This document shows positions 52,679 to 61,412 of a stretch of 64,000 bases of DNA, piece after piece. Origin of the DNA: Egibacteraceae bacterium (GTDB lineage Bacteria; Actinomycetota; Nitriliruptoria; Euzebyales; Egibacteraceae); contig JAUJNX010000002.1 in assembly GCA_030447925.1 (NCBI GenBank), forward strand, positions 434,001 to 498,000, given 5' to 3'. The notes beneath the pieces are model-generated. The model was not told the DNA's origin. It did not search any database and saw only the letters and a list, made by a program, of their open reading frames with translations. A program made the position numbers and the translations under genes. Numbering within the stretch: position 1 is the stretch's first letter; each line of letters opens with the position of its first letter.

Positions 52679-54791
52679 CCTCGCCGCCATCGACGCCGAG
52701 ATCGCGCTGGCCTCGGCGTGGGCGCGGCGGGCGGGGTGGGCGCTGCTGCGCTTCCACGACCCCGGGCGCGGCCTGTTCTGGCGCGACACGACCGATCCCG
52801 AGGAGCTGGGGGCGACCTCCACCAACCGGGCGTTCCAGGCGCTCACCGACCTGCTGCTGCTCCTGCTGGAGGAGCGGCGGGAGGGCACGGCCCAGCTGAC
52901 GCGCGGCGGGGCCGCCGCCCGCGACGAGGAGCTGCTCGCCGAGGTGGCGCGGGTGCTGCGGGGCGTGGCCCGCGCCTACGCGACGACGACGCTGCCCGAC
53001 GGCGACGGTCCCGGACAGCCCGCGTTCCGAGAGTCCGGCGTCAACCAGCTCAACATGTTCACCGACAGCCACCTGCTGGCCGCGCTGGCGCTGCTCGACG
53101 CCCTGCCCGCCGACCTGGACGGCCTGGACGCTGAGGAGCACGAACGCCTGCGCGAATGGGGCGCGGGCATCGCCGCCCGGCGGGAGCAGGAGCTGCTGAC
53201 GGCCCGCGGCGGACACCTGGGCCCGGAGGAGCAGACTCACGACTTCATCACCTTCGCGGTGCTGCGCGGGCTCGACGCGTTCCCCCACCGACCCCCCGAG
53301 CCGTACCTGGCGGGCCAGTCCGAGGGGGCGGTGGAGCCCGACCGCCCGACCGAGGCGCAGCTCGCCGGCAGAAGCGCGCTGGCCGACCGCGTCGAGGTCG
53401 ACGTGCTGCGCCAGCTCGCCTACTACGAGGCGGGGATCACCTTCCGGTTCGACCCCGCCGAGCTGGCCTTCTCCCTCGCCCTGCTCGATCGGCTGGGCGT
53501 GCAGAACAGCGGGCTGCTGCGCGCGCGGGCCCTGCACGTGCTGGAGCGCACGCAGAGCGCCGACGGGGCGTGGCCCAGCTCGCGGGTCGTGTCGGCGACC
53601 CGGCGCCTGCTCTACGTGGCCAGCTACGAGGTCGCGCTGACCCTGACCATCGTCGCGCGGGGCTGGATCGAGGAGGGGGCCGAGGACCCCGACCGGCTCC
53701 TGGGCATCCTCGGGCGCGCGTTCACCCTGGTGCGCCAGACCCACACCACCGTCGGGGCGCTGGAGGGCTGGGCCAGCGACCGGGCGCGGGTGTCCACCCT
53801 GCTCGAGTCGTGGGCGACCGCGGTCGTGCTGTCGTTCCTGACCCGCTACCGCGAGCTGCTGCTGGCCCACCGCAACGTCGAGGTCCTGCGCCGCTACCGC
53901 AGCACGCCGCCGTCGTCCCCGCCCGTCCTGCGCTGGTCCGACGCGGGCCCGCTGGTGCGGGCGCGGTCGCGCCGGTCCCGCGACCCCTTCCTCCTGCCCG
54001 CCGACCCCACCGGCGACGGCTCCCTCAGCCGCGCGGTGGCGGCGCGCTACGTCGCCCCCGCCGAGGCCAGCTGGATCGACCGCCCGCGCCACGTGACCCT
54101 CGCGCTGGCCGGCCCGCCGGACGGGGCGAAGGCGGCACTGGTCCGCGCGCTGTCCGACCGGCTCGCCTGGCCGCTCCTGGTGCTCACGCCCGCGGACTTC
54201 CTGGTCCCGGGCGGCCTGGACATGGTGGAGGCAAGGGCCGCCGAGGTGTTCGACGACCTCGCCAGGCTGCGCCGGGTCGTCGTGCTGCTGGACGACTGCG
54301 AGGTGCTGTTCCAGGCACCCGATGCCCTGCGGACGCCCCCGCCCCGCCGTGCGGGCGCGCTGCTGGCGTCGGGGATGCTGTCACGACTCCGCGAGCTGCG
54401 CGACCGGCGCTGGATCGTCCTGGTCCTGCCGGTCGACCAGGACCCGGACCTGCTCGATCCCCGGGTCCGGCGGCCCGGGCGCTTCGACGAGGTGCTGACC
54501 GTCGGCCACCCCGACCTGCCGGCGCAGCGCCGCTACGTCGGCGACGTCCTGGGCGACACGGAGACCGCGCAGGTCCTGGTCGAGGCCCTGGAACTGGTGC
54601 GCGACGAGGTCGTGCGCCGCGACGCCGAGATCGACCGGGGGTCGCGGCCGGAGGCCGACCGCCGGCGCGTCAGCTTCGACCTGCTCAGCGTCGTGCTGGA
54701 GGAGTGGTCGCGGCCGGGGCCCGGGGATCGCCCCGCCAGTGCACGCCTGCTGGCCGACGAGGTCTGGCGGCTGCTGGAGGAGACGGAGTGA
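52671..54791 (+). CDS. Alpha/alpha-toroid plus AAA+ ATPase fusion
   Basis: TTG 52671 overlaps the previous gene by 8 nt, giving 706 residues. The first 430 or so are helical repeats resembling prenyltransferase/terpene-cyclase-like toroids (NMFTDSHLLAALALLDALP, ELAFSLALLDRLGVQNSGLL, VLERTQSADGAWPSSRVVSA). From about residue 470 there is a AAA+ core: Walker A LAGPPDGAKAALVRAL with the Lys kept but Thr replaced by Ala, Walker B VVVLLDDCEVLF, sensor WIVLVLPVDQDPDLLD and arginine-finger box RVRRPGRFDEVLTVGHPD. This pairing is not one I recognise. It may be a chaperone-like or signalling ATPase acting on or with the methyltransferase encoded just before it. Confidence 0.65.
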   Translation: MADLAAIDAEIALASAWARRAGWALLRFHDPGRGLFWRDTTDPEELGATSTNRAFQALTDLLLLLLEERREGTAQLTRGGAAARDEELLAEVARVLRGVARAYATTTLPDGDGPGQPAFRESGVNQLNMFTDSHLLAALALLDALPADLDGLDAEEHERLREWGAGIAARREQELLTARGGHLGPEEQTHDFITFAVLRGLDAFPHRPPEPYLAGQSEGAVEPDRPTEAQLAGRSALADRVEVDVLRQLAYYEAGITFRFDPAELAFSLALLDRLGVQNSGLLRARALHVLERTQSADGAWPSSRVVSATRRLLYVASYEVALTLTIVARGWIEEGAEDPDRLLGILGRAFTLVRQTHTTVGALEGWASDRARVSTLLESWATAVVLSFLTRYRELLLAHRNVEVLRRYRSTPPSSPPVLRWSDAGPLVRARSRRSRDPFLLPADPTGDGSLSRAVAARYVAPAEASWIDRPRHVTLALAGPPDGAKAALVRALSDRLAWPLLVLTPADFLVPGGLDMVEARAAEVFDDLARLRRVVVLLDDCEVLFQAPDALRTPPPRRAGALLASGMLSRLRELRDRRWIVLVLPVDQDPDLLDPRVRRPGRFDEVLTVGHPDLPAQRRYVGDVLGDTETAQVLVEALELVRDEVVRRDAEIDRGSRPEADRRRVSFDLLSVVLEEWSRPGPGDRPASARLLADEVWRLLEETE

Positions 54792-54813
54792 CGGCCCCCT
54801 TGCCTGCGGGACG

Positions 54814-54841
54814 TACCGACCGGTAACCTACTCGCGGGTAG
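54814..54841. promoter_or_regulatory. Two adjacent palindromes before the acyl-CoA dehydrogenase gene
   Basis: TACCGACCGGTA (54814-54825) and CTACTCGCGGGTAG (54828-54841) are each imperfect palindromes, ending 20 bp before ATG 54862. The first has the ACCGACCGGT look of TetR-family (FadR/KstR-like) fatty-acid operators. No regulator gene is adjacent. Confidence 0.45.
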
Positions 54842-54861
54842 TCAACGGCGGGGAGCACGGC

Positions 54862-56673
54862 ATGGGGCACTACCGCAGCAACCTGCGGGACATCGCGTTC
54901 AACCTGTTCGAGGTCCTGGAGGTGGGCGGGTACCTGGGGACGGGGCCGTTCGCGCAGATGGACCCCGACACCGCGCGGGGGGTGCTGGAGGAGGTCGAGC
55001 GGGTCGCCGGCAAGGTCTTCGCCGACGGGTTCGTGTCCGGTGACCGCGAGGGCGCGCACCTGGCCGGCGAGGGCGAGGTGGTCATCCCCGACGGCATCAA
55101 AGCCGGACTGGACGCCTTCTTCGACGGCGAGTGGTTCCGCCTGGCCCTGCCCGAGCACCTCGGCGGGGCGGGCTCCCCGCCCAGCCTCACCTGGGCCGCC
55201 TCCGAGCTGTTCCTGGGCGCCAACCCCGCGACGCTCATGTACGCCGCGGGGCCGTTCTTCGCCGCGATCGTCGACCCGCTCGTCGACGACGCCCTGCGCG
55301 CGCGCTACGTCGTGCCGATGATCGAGCGGCGCTGGGGCGCCACCATGGTCCTGACCGAGCCCGACGCGGGCTCCGACGTCGGGGCCGGGCGGACCAGGGC
55401 GGTCCGCGCCGGCGACGGCACCTGGCACCTCACCGGGACCAAGCGCTTCATCACCAACGGCGACTTCGACTGGCCCGAGAACATCGTCCACCTCGTCCTG
55501 GCGCGCGCCGAGGGCTCGGGCCCGGGCACCAAGGGCCTCTCGCTGTTCCTGGTCCCCAAGTACTGGGTCGAGGAGGACGGGTCGCTGGGCGAGCGCAACG
55601 GCGTCGTCGTCACCGGCCTCGAGGACAAGATGGGCCTCAAGGCGTCGGCCACCTGCACGCTGGCCTTCGGTGAGTCGGTGCCGGCCCGCGGTCTGCTGGT
55701 CGGCGAGGTCGACGACGGCATCCGCCACATGTTCCGCGTCATCGAGTACGCGCGGATGCTGGTCGGCACCAAGGCCATCGCCACGCTGTCGACCGGCTAC
55801 CTCAACGCGCTGGACTACGCCAAGCAGCGCGTCCAGGGCCCCGACCTGCTCCAGGCGGCCGACCGCACCGCCCCGCGCGTGGCCATCATCCGCCACCCCG
55901 ACGTGCGCCGGATGCTGATGGAGCAGAAGGCCCACGTCGAGGGCATGCGCGCCCTGGTGCTCTACACCGCCTCCCTGCAGGACCGGATCCGACTGGGGAC
56001 CGACGACGCCGAGGCCCTCGCCCGGCGCAACGACCTGCTGCTGCCGATGGTCAAGGGCTACGGGTCGGAGAAGAGCTACGAGCTGCTGGCCCTGTCGCTG
56101 CAGACCCTCGGCGGGTCGGGCTACTGCCGCGACTACCCCCACGAGCAGTACCTGCGCGACGCCAAGATCGACACCCTCTACGAGGGCACGACCGGCATCC
56201 AGGGCCAGGACCTGTTCTTCCGCAAGGTCGCCCGGGACCAGGGCGCGACGCTGGGGGCGCTGGTCGACGAGATCCTCGCCACCGCCAAGGGCGACGCGGG
56301 CAACGGCGCGCTGGCGACCGAGCGGGCGCTGCTGGGGACCGCGGTCGGCGACGTCCAGGGGATGCTCGCCGCGCTGGTGGGCTTCTTCGGCGACCCGTCG
56401 GGCCGGGGGCTGTATCGCATCGGGCTCAACACCACCTCCCTGCTGATGTCGCTGTCGGAACTGGTGATCGGCTGGCTGCTGGTGCGCCAGGCCGAGGTGG
56501 CGCTGGCGGCGCTCGCGGCGGGACCGTCGGCGGCCGAGCGCGCGTTCTACGAGGGCAAGGTCGCCTCCGCGCGCTACTTCACCCGGCGGGTCCTGCCCCA
56601 GCTCAGCGCGCGGCGCGCGGTGCTGGAGCAGACCGACCTCGCGGTCATGGACCTGCCCGACGACGCCTTCTGA
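54862..56673 (+). CDS. Acyl-CoA dehydrogenase (long form, FadE/AidB-like length)
   Basis: ATG 54862 follows GGGGAG. It is 603 residues, longer than the usual 380, matching the large actinobacterial/proteobacterial acyl-CoA dehydrogenases with an extended C-terminus. N-terminal motif HYRSNLRDIAFNLFEVLEVG is typical of that group. Middle domain: MVLTEPDAGSDVGAGRT, TGTKRFITNGDFDWPENIVH, and KMGLKASATCTLAFGESVPA. C-terminal helical domain: QTLGGSGYCRDYPHEQYLRD and DTLYEGTTGIQGQDL, with the Glu of YEGTTGIQ as likely catalytic base. It catalyses FAD-dependent alpha,beta-dehydrogenation of acyl-CoA. Confidence 0.9.
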   Translation: MGHYRSNLRDIAFNLFEVLEVGGYLGTGPFAQMDPDTARGVLEEVERVAGKVFADGFVSGDREGAHLAGEGEVVIPDGIKAGLDAFFDGEWFRLALPEHLGGAGSPPSLTWAASELFLGANPATLMYAAGPFFAAIVDPLVDDALRARYVVPMIERRWGATMVLTEPDAGSDVGAGRTRAVRAGDGTWHLTGTKRFITNGDFDWPENIVHLVLARAEGSGPGTKGLSLFLVPKYWVEEDGSLGERNGVVVTGLEDKMGLKASATCTLAFGESVPARGLLVGEVDDGIRHMFRVIEYARMLVGTKAIATLSTGYLNALDYAKQRVQGPDLLQAADRTAPRVAIIRHPDVRRMLMEQKAHVEGMRALVLYTASLQDRIRLGTDDAEALARRNDLLLPMVKGYGSEKSYELLALSLQTLGGSGYCRDYPHEQYLRDAKIDTLYEGTTGIQGQDLFFRKVARDQGATLGALVDEILATAKGDAGNGALATERALLGTAVGDVQGMLAALVGFFGDPSGRGLYRIGLNTTSLLMSLSELVIGWLLVRQAEVALAALAAGPSAAERAFYEGKVASARYFTRRVLPQLSARRAVLEQTDLAVMDLPDDAF

Positions 56674-56704
56674 CCCGCGCCACCCCCCGAGCCGCCCGGC
56701 GTTT

Positions 56705-56722
56705 GAGGTGCACCCCTAGCCT
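56705..56722 (+). promoter_or_regulatory. Promoter of tsaC-like gene, with 15-bp motif also found at 14332
   Basis: GAGGTGCACCCCTAG (56705-56719) overlaps a TAGCCT -10 box (56717-56722) that ends 6 nt before ATG 56729, predicting a leaderless or near-leaderless mRNA. The identical 15-mer occurs at 14332-14346 upstream of the gene at 14394. Confidence 0.4.
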
Positions 56723-56728
56723 GGCGGG

Positions 56729-57721
56729 ATGGCCCGTCTGCTGACCGCCGACCCCGACGCCGTCGCCGAGGCCGCCGCGGTCCTCCGCGCTAGCGGGCTG
56801 GTCGCCTTCCCCACCGAGACCGTGTACGGGCTGGGGGCGGCCGCCCGCGCCGCCGCGGCCGTCGCGCGGGTGTTCGCCGTCAAGGGCCGGCCGGCCGACA
56901 ACCCGCTGATCGTCCACGTCGCCGACGCGGCGGGCCTGGCCGACCTGGGCGCCGACGTGCCGCCCGTCGTGCGCGACCTGGCGGCGCGCTTCTGGCCGGG
57001 CCCGCTGACCCTGGTCGTGCGCGCCCGGCCGGGGCTGCCGCGGGTCACGACCGGCGGGCTGGACTCGGTGGCGGTGCGCGTGCCCGGCCACCCGGTGGCG
57101 CTGGCGCTGCTGCGCGCGGCCGGCGTGCCGGTCGCCGCCCCCAGCGCGAACCGCTCCGGGCGCCCCAGCCCCACGACCGCCGCCCACGTGCTCGCCGACC
57201 TCGCCGACCGCGTCGACGTCGTGCTGGACGGCGGCCCGACGGCGATCGGCGTCGAGTCGACCGTGGTCGACGTGCGCTCCGGCGCCCCCGTGATCCTGCG
57301 TCCCGGCGCCGTCACCCCCGCCGACCTCGGCCTCGCCGGGCTGGGCGGCGGCGACCTCGCGGCCTCGCCGGGCACGCGCTACCGCCACTACGCCCCGGCC
57401 TGCGCCGTGGAGATCGCGCCCGTCGGCGCGGGGGCGCGCGTCGCCGCCGGGCTCGCCGCCCAGGGGCGCGCGGTGGGGCTCGTGGCGCCCGGGCGCGCGC
57501 CCGAGGGCGTCGTGCAGGTGGCACGGCCCGGGGACGCCGCGGCGCTGGGCCGGGTCCTGTACGGCGCGCTGCGCGCGGCGGAGTCGGGGGGCCTCGACGC
57601 GCTCGTGGTCGAGGCCGTGGACGACCGCGGCCTGGGCACCGCGGTCATGGACCGCCTCCGCCGCGCCGCAGGTTCGGACAAAAGGACTAAAAACGCCCGC
57701 TTTGACGTAGAGTGTCCCTGA
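56729..57721 (+). CDS. Threonylcarbamoyl-AMP synthase (Sua5/TsaC)
   Basis: This 330-residue Sua5-type enzyme makes threonylcarbamoyl-AMP for t6A37 of ANN-decoding tRNAs. YrdC domain: LRASGLVAFPTETVYGLGAA, VFAVKGRPADNPLIVHVADA, FWPGPLTLVVRARPGLPRVT, VAAPSANRSGRPSPTTAAHV and GVESTVVDVRSGAPVILRPG. The linker SPGTRYRHYAPACAVEI leads to the C-terminal Sua5 domain, so it is the long form, not bare TsaC. ATG 56729. Its end overlaps the convergent mscL gene by 35 bp. Confidence 0.92.
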   Translation: MARLLTADPDAVAEAAAVLRASGLVAFPTETVYGLGAAARAAAAVARVFAVKGRPADNPLIVHVADAAGLADLGADVPPVVRDLAARFWPGPLTLVVRARPGLPRVTTGGLDSVAVRVPGHPVALALLRAAGVPVAAPSANRSGRPSPTTAAHVLADLADRVDVVLDGGPTAIGVESTVVDVRSGAPVILRPGAVTPADLGLAGLGGGDLAASPGTRYRHYAPACAVEIAPVGAGARVAAGLAAQGRAVGLVAPGRAPEGVVQVARPGDAAALGRVLYGALRAAESGGLDALVVEAVDDRGLGTAVMDRLRRAAGSDKRTKNARFDVECP

Positions 57722-58064
57722 TCTCACGCAGGAGTACGACCTCGTCGGAGTCCGGAGTCGGCGTCTCGTCCGCAGGACGCTGGAAGCGCGCCGCCATCCG
57801 GATGATGAAGAAGAGGGCGGTCCCGATGAGCAGGAAGTTGACGACGGCCGTGAGGAACGGGCCGACCAGCCAGAGGCGGCCGCCGCCCAGGCCGATGCCG
57901 ACGTCGTCGAAGTCCGGCACCCCGAAGAACGCGCTGACCAGGCCGAGCAGGACGTGCTTGGCGAACGTGTTCACCACCGCCCCGAACGCGGTGCCGAGCA
58001 CGAACGCGACGGCGAGGTCCAGCACGTTGCCGCGCAGCAGGAACGCGCGGAGATCGCGGAGCAT
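57687..58064 (-). CDS. mscL: Large-conductance mechanosensitive channel MscL
   Basis: This 125-residue pentameric channel releases solutes on hypo-osmotic shock. It starts MLRDLRAFLLRGNVLDLAVA followed by FVLGTAFGAVVNTFAKHVLL (helix 1 with the pore Ala/Gly pattern), a short periplasmic loop, and helix 2 LVGPFLTAVVNFLLIGTALF. The cytoplasmic bundle is EVVLLREIRDTLRQ. ATG 58064 with GGAGGA upstream. Length and motifs match the family. Confidence 0.93.
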   Translation of the reverse strand: MLRDLRAFLLRGNVLDLAVAFVLGTAFGAVVNTFAKHVLLGLVSAFFGVPDFDDVGIGLGGGRLWLVGPFLTAVVNFLLIGTALFFIIRMAARFQRPADETPTPDSDEVVLLREIRDTLRQSGRF

Positions 58065-58169
58065 GGGGATGGTGTCCTCCGGGTCGGCGGCAGGGCGGAT
58101 GCCCGACGACGACGGTAGTACCTCCGACGCCGCCCCCGGCGCGTCCGACCGGACGGGCGGGTGTGGTGC

Positions 58170-58625
58170 GTGAGCACCGCCCGGATCCCCCACGGTGACC
58201 TGACCGGCCGCGCGCGCGGCCTCACGGTGCAGCACGGGGAGCGCCAGGACCCGATGGAGCTCGCGGCCCGCCTGGTGGCCGACCTGGCCGTGGCCGCGCG
58301 GGCCGTCATCGCGGGGGCCGGGTCGTCGGTGTTCGTGGCCGTGGCCGCCGGCGACGAGCTGCGCCGCCTCGCCACCGACCTCGCCGCCGCGCTGCCCCTG
58401 TCGCGGGCCCAGCAGCGCCGCGCGCTGGCGATCGCCCAGCACGACCCGCTGGGGACCTACCTCGACGCCCTGGCCGCGTCGACGCCGGCCGTGTCGTGGT
58501 GCCGTCGCATCGCGCACCCCGGGGAGGAGTGCTGGTTCGACCCGGCCGGCGCGCGGGGCGACCTGTGCGCGCGGGTCCTCACCACGGCGCACTCCCGCAG
58601 CTCAGCGCTGGGACCAGACCGGTGA
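58170..58625 (+). CDS. Hypothetical protein
   Basis: GTG 58170 (or 58161) opens a frame of about 151 residues with ordinary amino-acid composition, unlike antisense frames here. It is mainly helical (ELAARLVADLAVAARAVIAG, RRLATDLAAALPLSRAQQRR) and ends in a Cys/Trp-containing segment SWCRRIAHPGEECWFDPAGA. No family is recognised and no strong ribosome site precedes it. It is divergent from mscL and converges with the next gene, overlapping it by 24 bp. Confidence 0.5.
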   Translation: MSTARIPHGDLTGRARGLTVQHGERQDPMELAARLVADLAVAARAVIAGAGSSVFVAVAAGDELRRLATDLAAALPLSRAQQRRALAIAQHDPLGTYLDALAASTPAVSWCRRIAHPGEECWFDPAGARGDLCARVLTTAHSRSSALGPDR

Positions 58626-59060
58626 GCCCAGGTAGTTGATCGGCGGCGGGAACTCCCCGAGGACCCGGTCGTCGAGGTCCGCCCCGGCGGCCAGGGCGGC
58701 GAGGTCCTCCCGCGAGCCGTCGCCGGCGACGTAGGACCGCAGCGCCGCGACGAAGTCGCGGTCGAACAGCGGGAACGCGGGGTCGAGCACGAACGGGCCG
58801 CCGTCGGGCGCGCCGGCGGCGAAGCCCGCCAGCCAGAGGTGGTCGACCTCCGCGCCGCGCAGGTCCAGCCCGCCGCGGAAGACGGTGACCTCCAGCCCCA
58901 GCGGCGCCAGCACCTGGGCGGCGCGCTGCGCCGCGGCGCGGGGGTCGGCGGGCGAGAACGGCTCCTGGCGGTGCGCGGCCCGCAGCCGGGACCGCACCTC
59001 GCGGTCCAGGTGCGCGGGCAGGGGCCAGGAGCGGAACCGCACCCGGCGCGAACCTCCCAT
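58602..59060 (-). CDS. Hypothetical protein downstream of recD2
   Basis: ATG 59060 behind AGGAGAGGG gives 152 residues; an upstream ATG at 59090 overlaps the recD2 stop and lacks such a site. The chain begins GGSRRVRFRSWPLPAHLDRE and includes AAQVLAPLGLEVTVFRGGLD, DPAFPLFDRDFVAALRSYVA and a closing VLGEFPPPINYLGSPVWSQR. It looks like a compact alpha/beta domain. No known family. It lies 26 bp after recD2 on the same strand, so a role connected to RecD2 is possible. Confidence 0.55.
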   Translation of the reverse strand: MGGSRRVRFRSWPLPAHLDREVRSRLRAAHRQEPFSPADPRAAAQRAAQVLAPLGLEVTVFRGGLDLRGAEVDHLWLAGFAAGAPDGGPFVLDPAFPLFDRDFVAALRSYVAGDGSREDLAALAAGADLDDRVLGEFPPPINYLGSPVWSQR

Positions 59061-59086
59061 GCCCTCTCCTGTCGGCATTCCGGGAA

Positions 59087-61309
59087 TCATTCCCCGGCGG
59101 GCCCCTGCGCAGACCAGGCGGCGGCCAGGCGGGCGGTCAGGCCGGTGCGCCGCCCCCGCGCCCCGCCGCCGGGCCGGCGCGCCGCCGCCGCCAGCAGCGT
59201 GGGGTCACCGACCAGCAGCAGGCCGCAGGCGGCGCGGGTGACGGCGGTGTAGACCAGCTCGCGGGTTAGCATGGTGCGGTGCCCGGGGTCCAGGACGACG
59301 ACCACGACGGGCCACTCGCCGCCCTGTGACTTGTGCACCGTGAGGCACCAGGCGGGGGCGAGGTCCGCGGCGCGCTCCGCGTCGTAGGTCACCGGGCCCG
59401 ACGGGAACTGGACCTCGAGGGTCCGGGCGGCGCGGTCGACGACGGCGACCTCGCCGACGTCGCCGTTGGCCACGTCCAGCTCCACGTCGTTGCGCGTCTG
59501 CACGACCCGGTCGCCCTCGTGGAAGCCGGCGACGGCGGGGCGGTTGCCCCCCGGGTTGAGCGCCGCCTTGAGCGCCGCGTTGAGGGCGTCGACCCCGGCC
59601 GGACCCCGGTACATGGGCGCGAGCACCTGCACGTCGGAGGGCGCCAGCCCGTAGAAGGACGGCGCCCGCTCGGCGACGATCGCCGCGACCCTGCCGGGCA
59701 CCCCCGCCGACCGCTCCGGCACCACGAAGACGTCGCCGTCGCGCCGGGGCCGCCGGTCCCAGGCCGGCGGGGACCCGGCGTCGATCTCGTGCGCCAGGGT
59801 CACGATGCGGCTCTGCGCCGCCTGGCGGTGGACGTGGGTGAGGGTCGTCGCCGCGACCACCGGCGCCGCCTCGGGCGCCAGCAGGTCGCGCAGGACGGCC
59901 CCGGGGCCAACCGACGGGAGCTGGTCGGCGTCGCCGACCAGGACGAGGTGGGCGCCGTCGGGCACGGCGCGGACCAGGGCGCGGGCGAGGCGGGTGTCGG
60001 CCATCGACCACTCGTCGGCGACGACCACGTCCTGGGGCAGGCGGCGGGTGGCGTCGTAGCCGAACGTGAAGCCCGCCCCGGGCACGCCGCGCGCCTCGAG
60101 CAGCCGGTGGACGGTGGTGGCGCCCCGGTTGGTCAGCTCCTCCAGGCGCCGCGCGGCCCGGCCGGTGGGGGCGCACAGCGCCACGCGCAGCCCGCGCGCC
60201 TCGCAGGCGCGCACGAGCTCGGTCACCGTGCGGGTCTTGCCGGTCCCGGGCCCGCCGGTCAGCACCGAGACGCCGCGCACCAGGGCCTGCTCGACGGCCA
60301 GGCGCTGCTCCGGGGTCAACTGCGGGTCGAGGGTGAAGCCCTCCTCGAGGACCCCCGTCCGGGGGGTGGCCCGCGCGAGCCGGACGAGCTCCGCGGCGAG
60401 CTGGCGCTCCGCGGCCAGGTCCTCCGGCAGGTACCAGGACCCGTCGTCGCGCTCCAGGCGCCCGGCCTCGCCGGCCAGGTCCAGCGCGCGCCGGGCCGTG
60501 GTGTCGTCGGTGCCGAGCAGGCGGCGGGCGGCGGTCAGCAGCGCGCCGTCCTCCAGCGCGGTCGACCCGCTCTCCCCCGTCGCCTGGCGCTGGGCGGCGA
60601 CGGCGCCGGCGACGAGGCGGCGCGGGTCGTCCCCGCCGATGCCGGCCGCGCGCGCGAGCGCCTCCGCGTGCTGCCACGACGCGCCGCGGACGTCCAGCAG
60701 GGCGAACGGGTCGCGGGCGAGCAGCGCCTCGGCATCGTCGCCCAGCCGGCGGTGGGCGGCGTGGGCGATGCCAGGCGGCACGCCCGCCGCGCCCAGCGCG
60801 CCGACCAGCCCCGCGAGGGCGCCCGCCCGGCGCCAGGCGTCGGCGACCTGCCCGGCGAGCTCGGCCGAGACGCCGCGGACCTCGGCCAGCAGCTCCGGCT
60901 CCCGGTCGATGACGTCGCCCAGGTCCAGGCCGAAACGGGCGACCAGGCGCTGGGCCAGCGTCGTGCCCACCCCGGGGAAGCGGTCGGAGCTGAGGAAGGT
61001 GACCAGCGCGGCGGGGCTGCGCGGGGCGGCCGGCGCCCAGGTGGTGGCCGCGAAGGTGGGCCCGTAGCGCTCGTGGGCGGTCCAGCGGCCCGACAGCCGG
61101 ACCGCCTGGCCCTCGACGAGGTCGGCGAGCGGCCCCGAGGCGCGGGGCGGGGCGCCGGTCCGTGCGCCGTCGGGCACGCCCAGGCCCGACGGGGTCAGCT
61201 CGACCACGCCGAAGCCGGTCGCCGGGTTGGTGAACACCACGGCGGCGACCTCGCCGGCGAGCTCCTGGTCACCGACCAGTCCGGGGATGCCGTCCGCCGT
61301 CTCCACCAC
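59087..61309 (-). CDS. recD2: RecD2-type helicase
   Basis: This 740-residue SF1B 5'-3' DNA helicase does not belong to a RecBCD complex. The N-terminal OB-like region (VFTNPATGFGVVELTPSG) is followed by helix-hairpin-helix-like segments (FPGVGTTLAQRLVARFGLDL, VRGVSAELAGQVADAW), then the helicase core: motif I VLTGGPGTGKTRTVTELVRA, Ia VALCAPTGRAARRLEEL, motif II region DVVVADEWSMADTRLARALV, motif III LVLVGDADQLPSVGPGAVL, and C-terminal LTVHKSQGGEWPVVVVVL with YTAVTRAACGLLLVG. Motif II reads ADEWS where DEAS is usual. Start GTG 61309 has no clear ribosome site. Confidence 0.92.
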   Translation of the reverse strand: MVETADGIPGLVGDQELAGEVAAVVFTNPATGFGVVELTPSGLGVPDGARTGAPPRASGPLADLVEGQAVRLSGRWTAHERYGPTFAATTWAPAAPRSPAALVTFLSSDRFPGVGTTLAQRLVARFGLDLGDVIDREPELLAEVRGVSAELAGQVADAWRRAGALAGLVGALGAAGVPPGIAHAAHRRLGDDAEALLARDPFALLDVRGASWQHAEALARAAGIGGDDPRRLVAGAVAAQRQATGESGSTALEDGALLTAARRLLGTDDTTARRALDLAGEAGRLERDDGSWYLPEDLAAERQLAAELVRLARATPRTGVLEEGFTLDPQLTPEQRLAVEQALVRGVSVLTGGPGTGKTRTVTELVRACEARGLRVALCAPTGRAARRLEELTNRGATTVHRLLEARGVPGAGFTFGYDATRRLPQDVVVADEWSMADTRLARALVRAVPDGAHLVLVGDADQLPSVGPGAVLRDLLAPEAAPVVAATTLTHVHRQAAQSRIVTLAHEIDAGSPPAWDRRPRRDGDVFVVPERSAGVPGRVAAIVAERAPSFYGLAPSDVQVLAPMYRGPAGVDALNAALKAALNPGGNRPAVAGFHEGDRVVQTRNDVELDVANGDVGEVAVVDRAARTLEVQFPSGPVTYDAERAADLAPAWCLTVHKSQGGEWPVVVVVLDPGHRTMLTRELVYTAVTRAACGLLLVGDPTLLAAAARRPGGGARGRRTGLTARLAAAWSAQGPAGE

Positions 61310-61412
61310 GGGGGCGAGTGTGCCAGCGGCCGGTCCGCGACGGCGACCGCGGCGGGTCGCGGGCTGTGGATGCCCGGGGCCCCACCGGGGGCCGGGTCAG
61401 GCCGGGGCCGGG

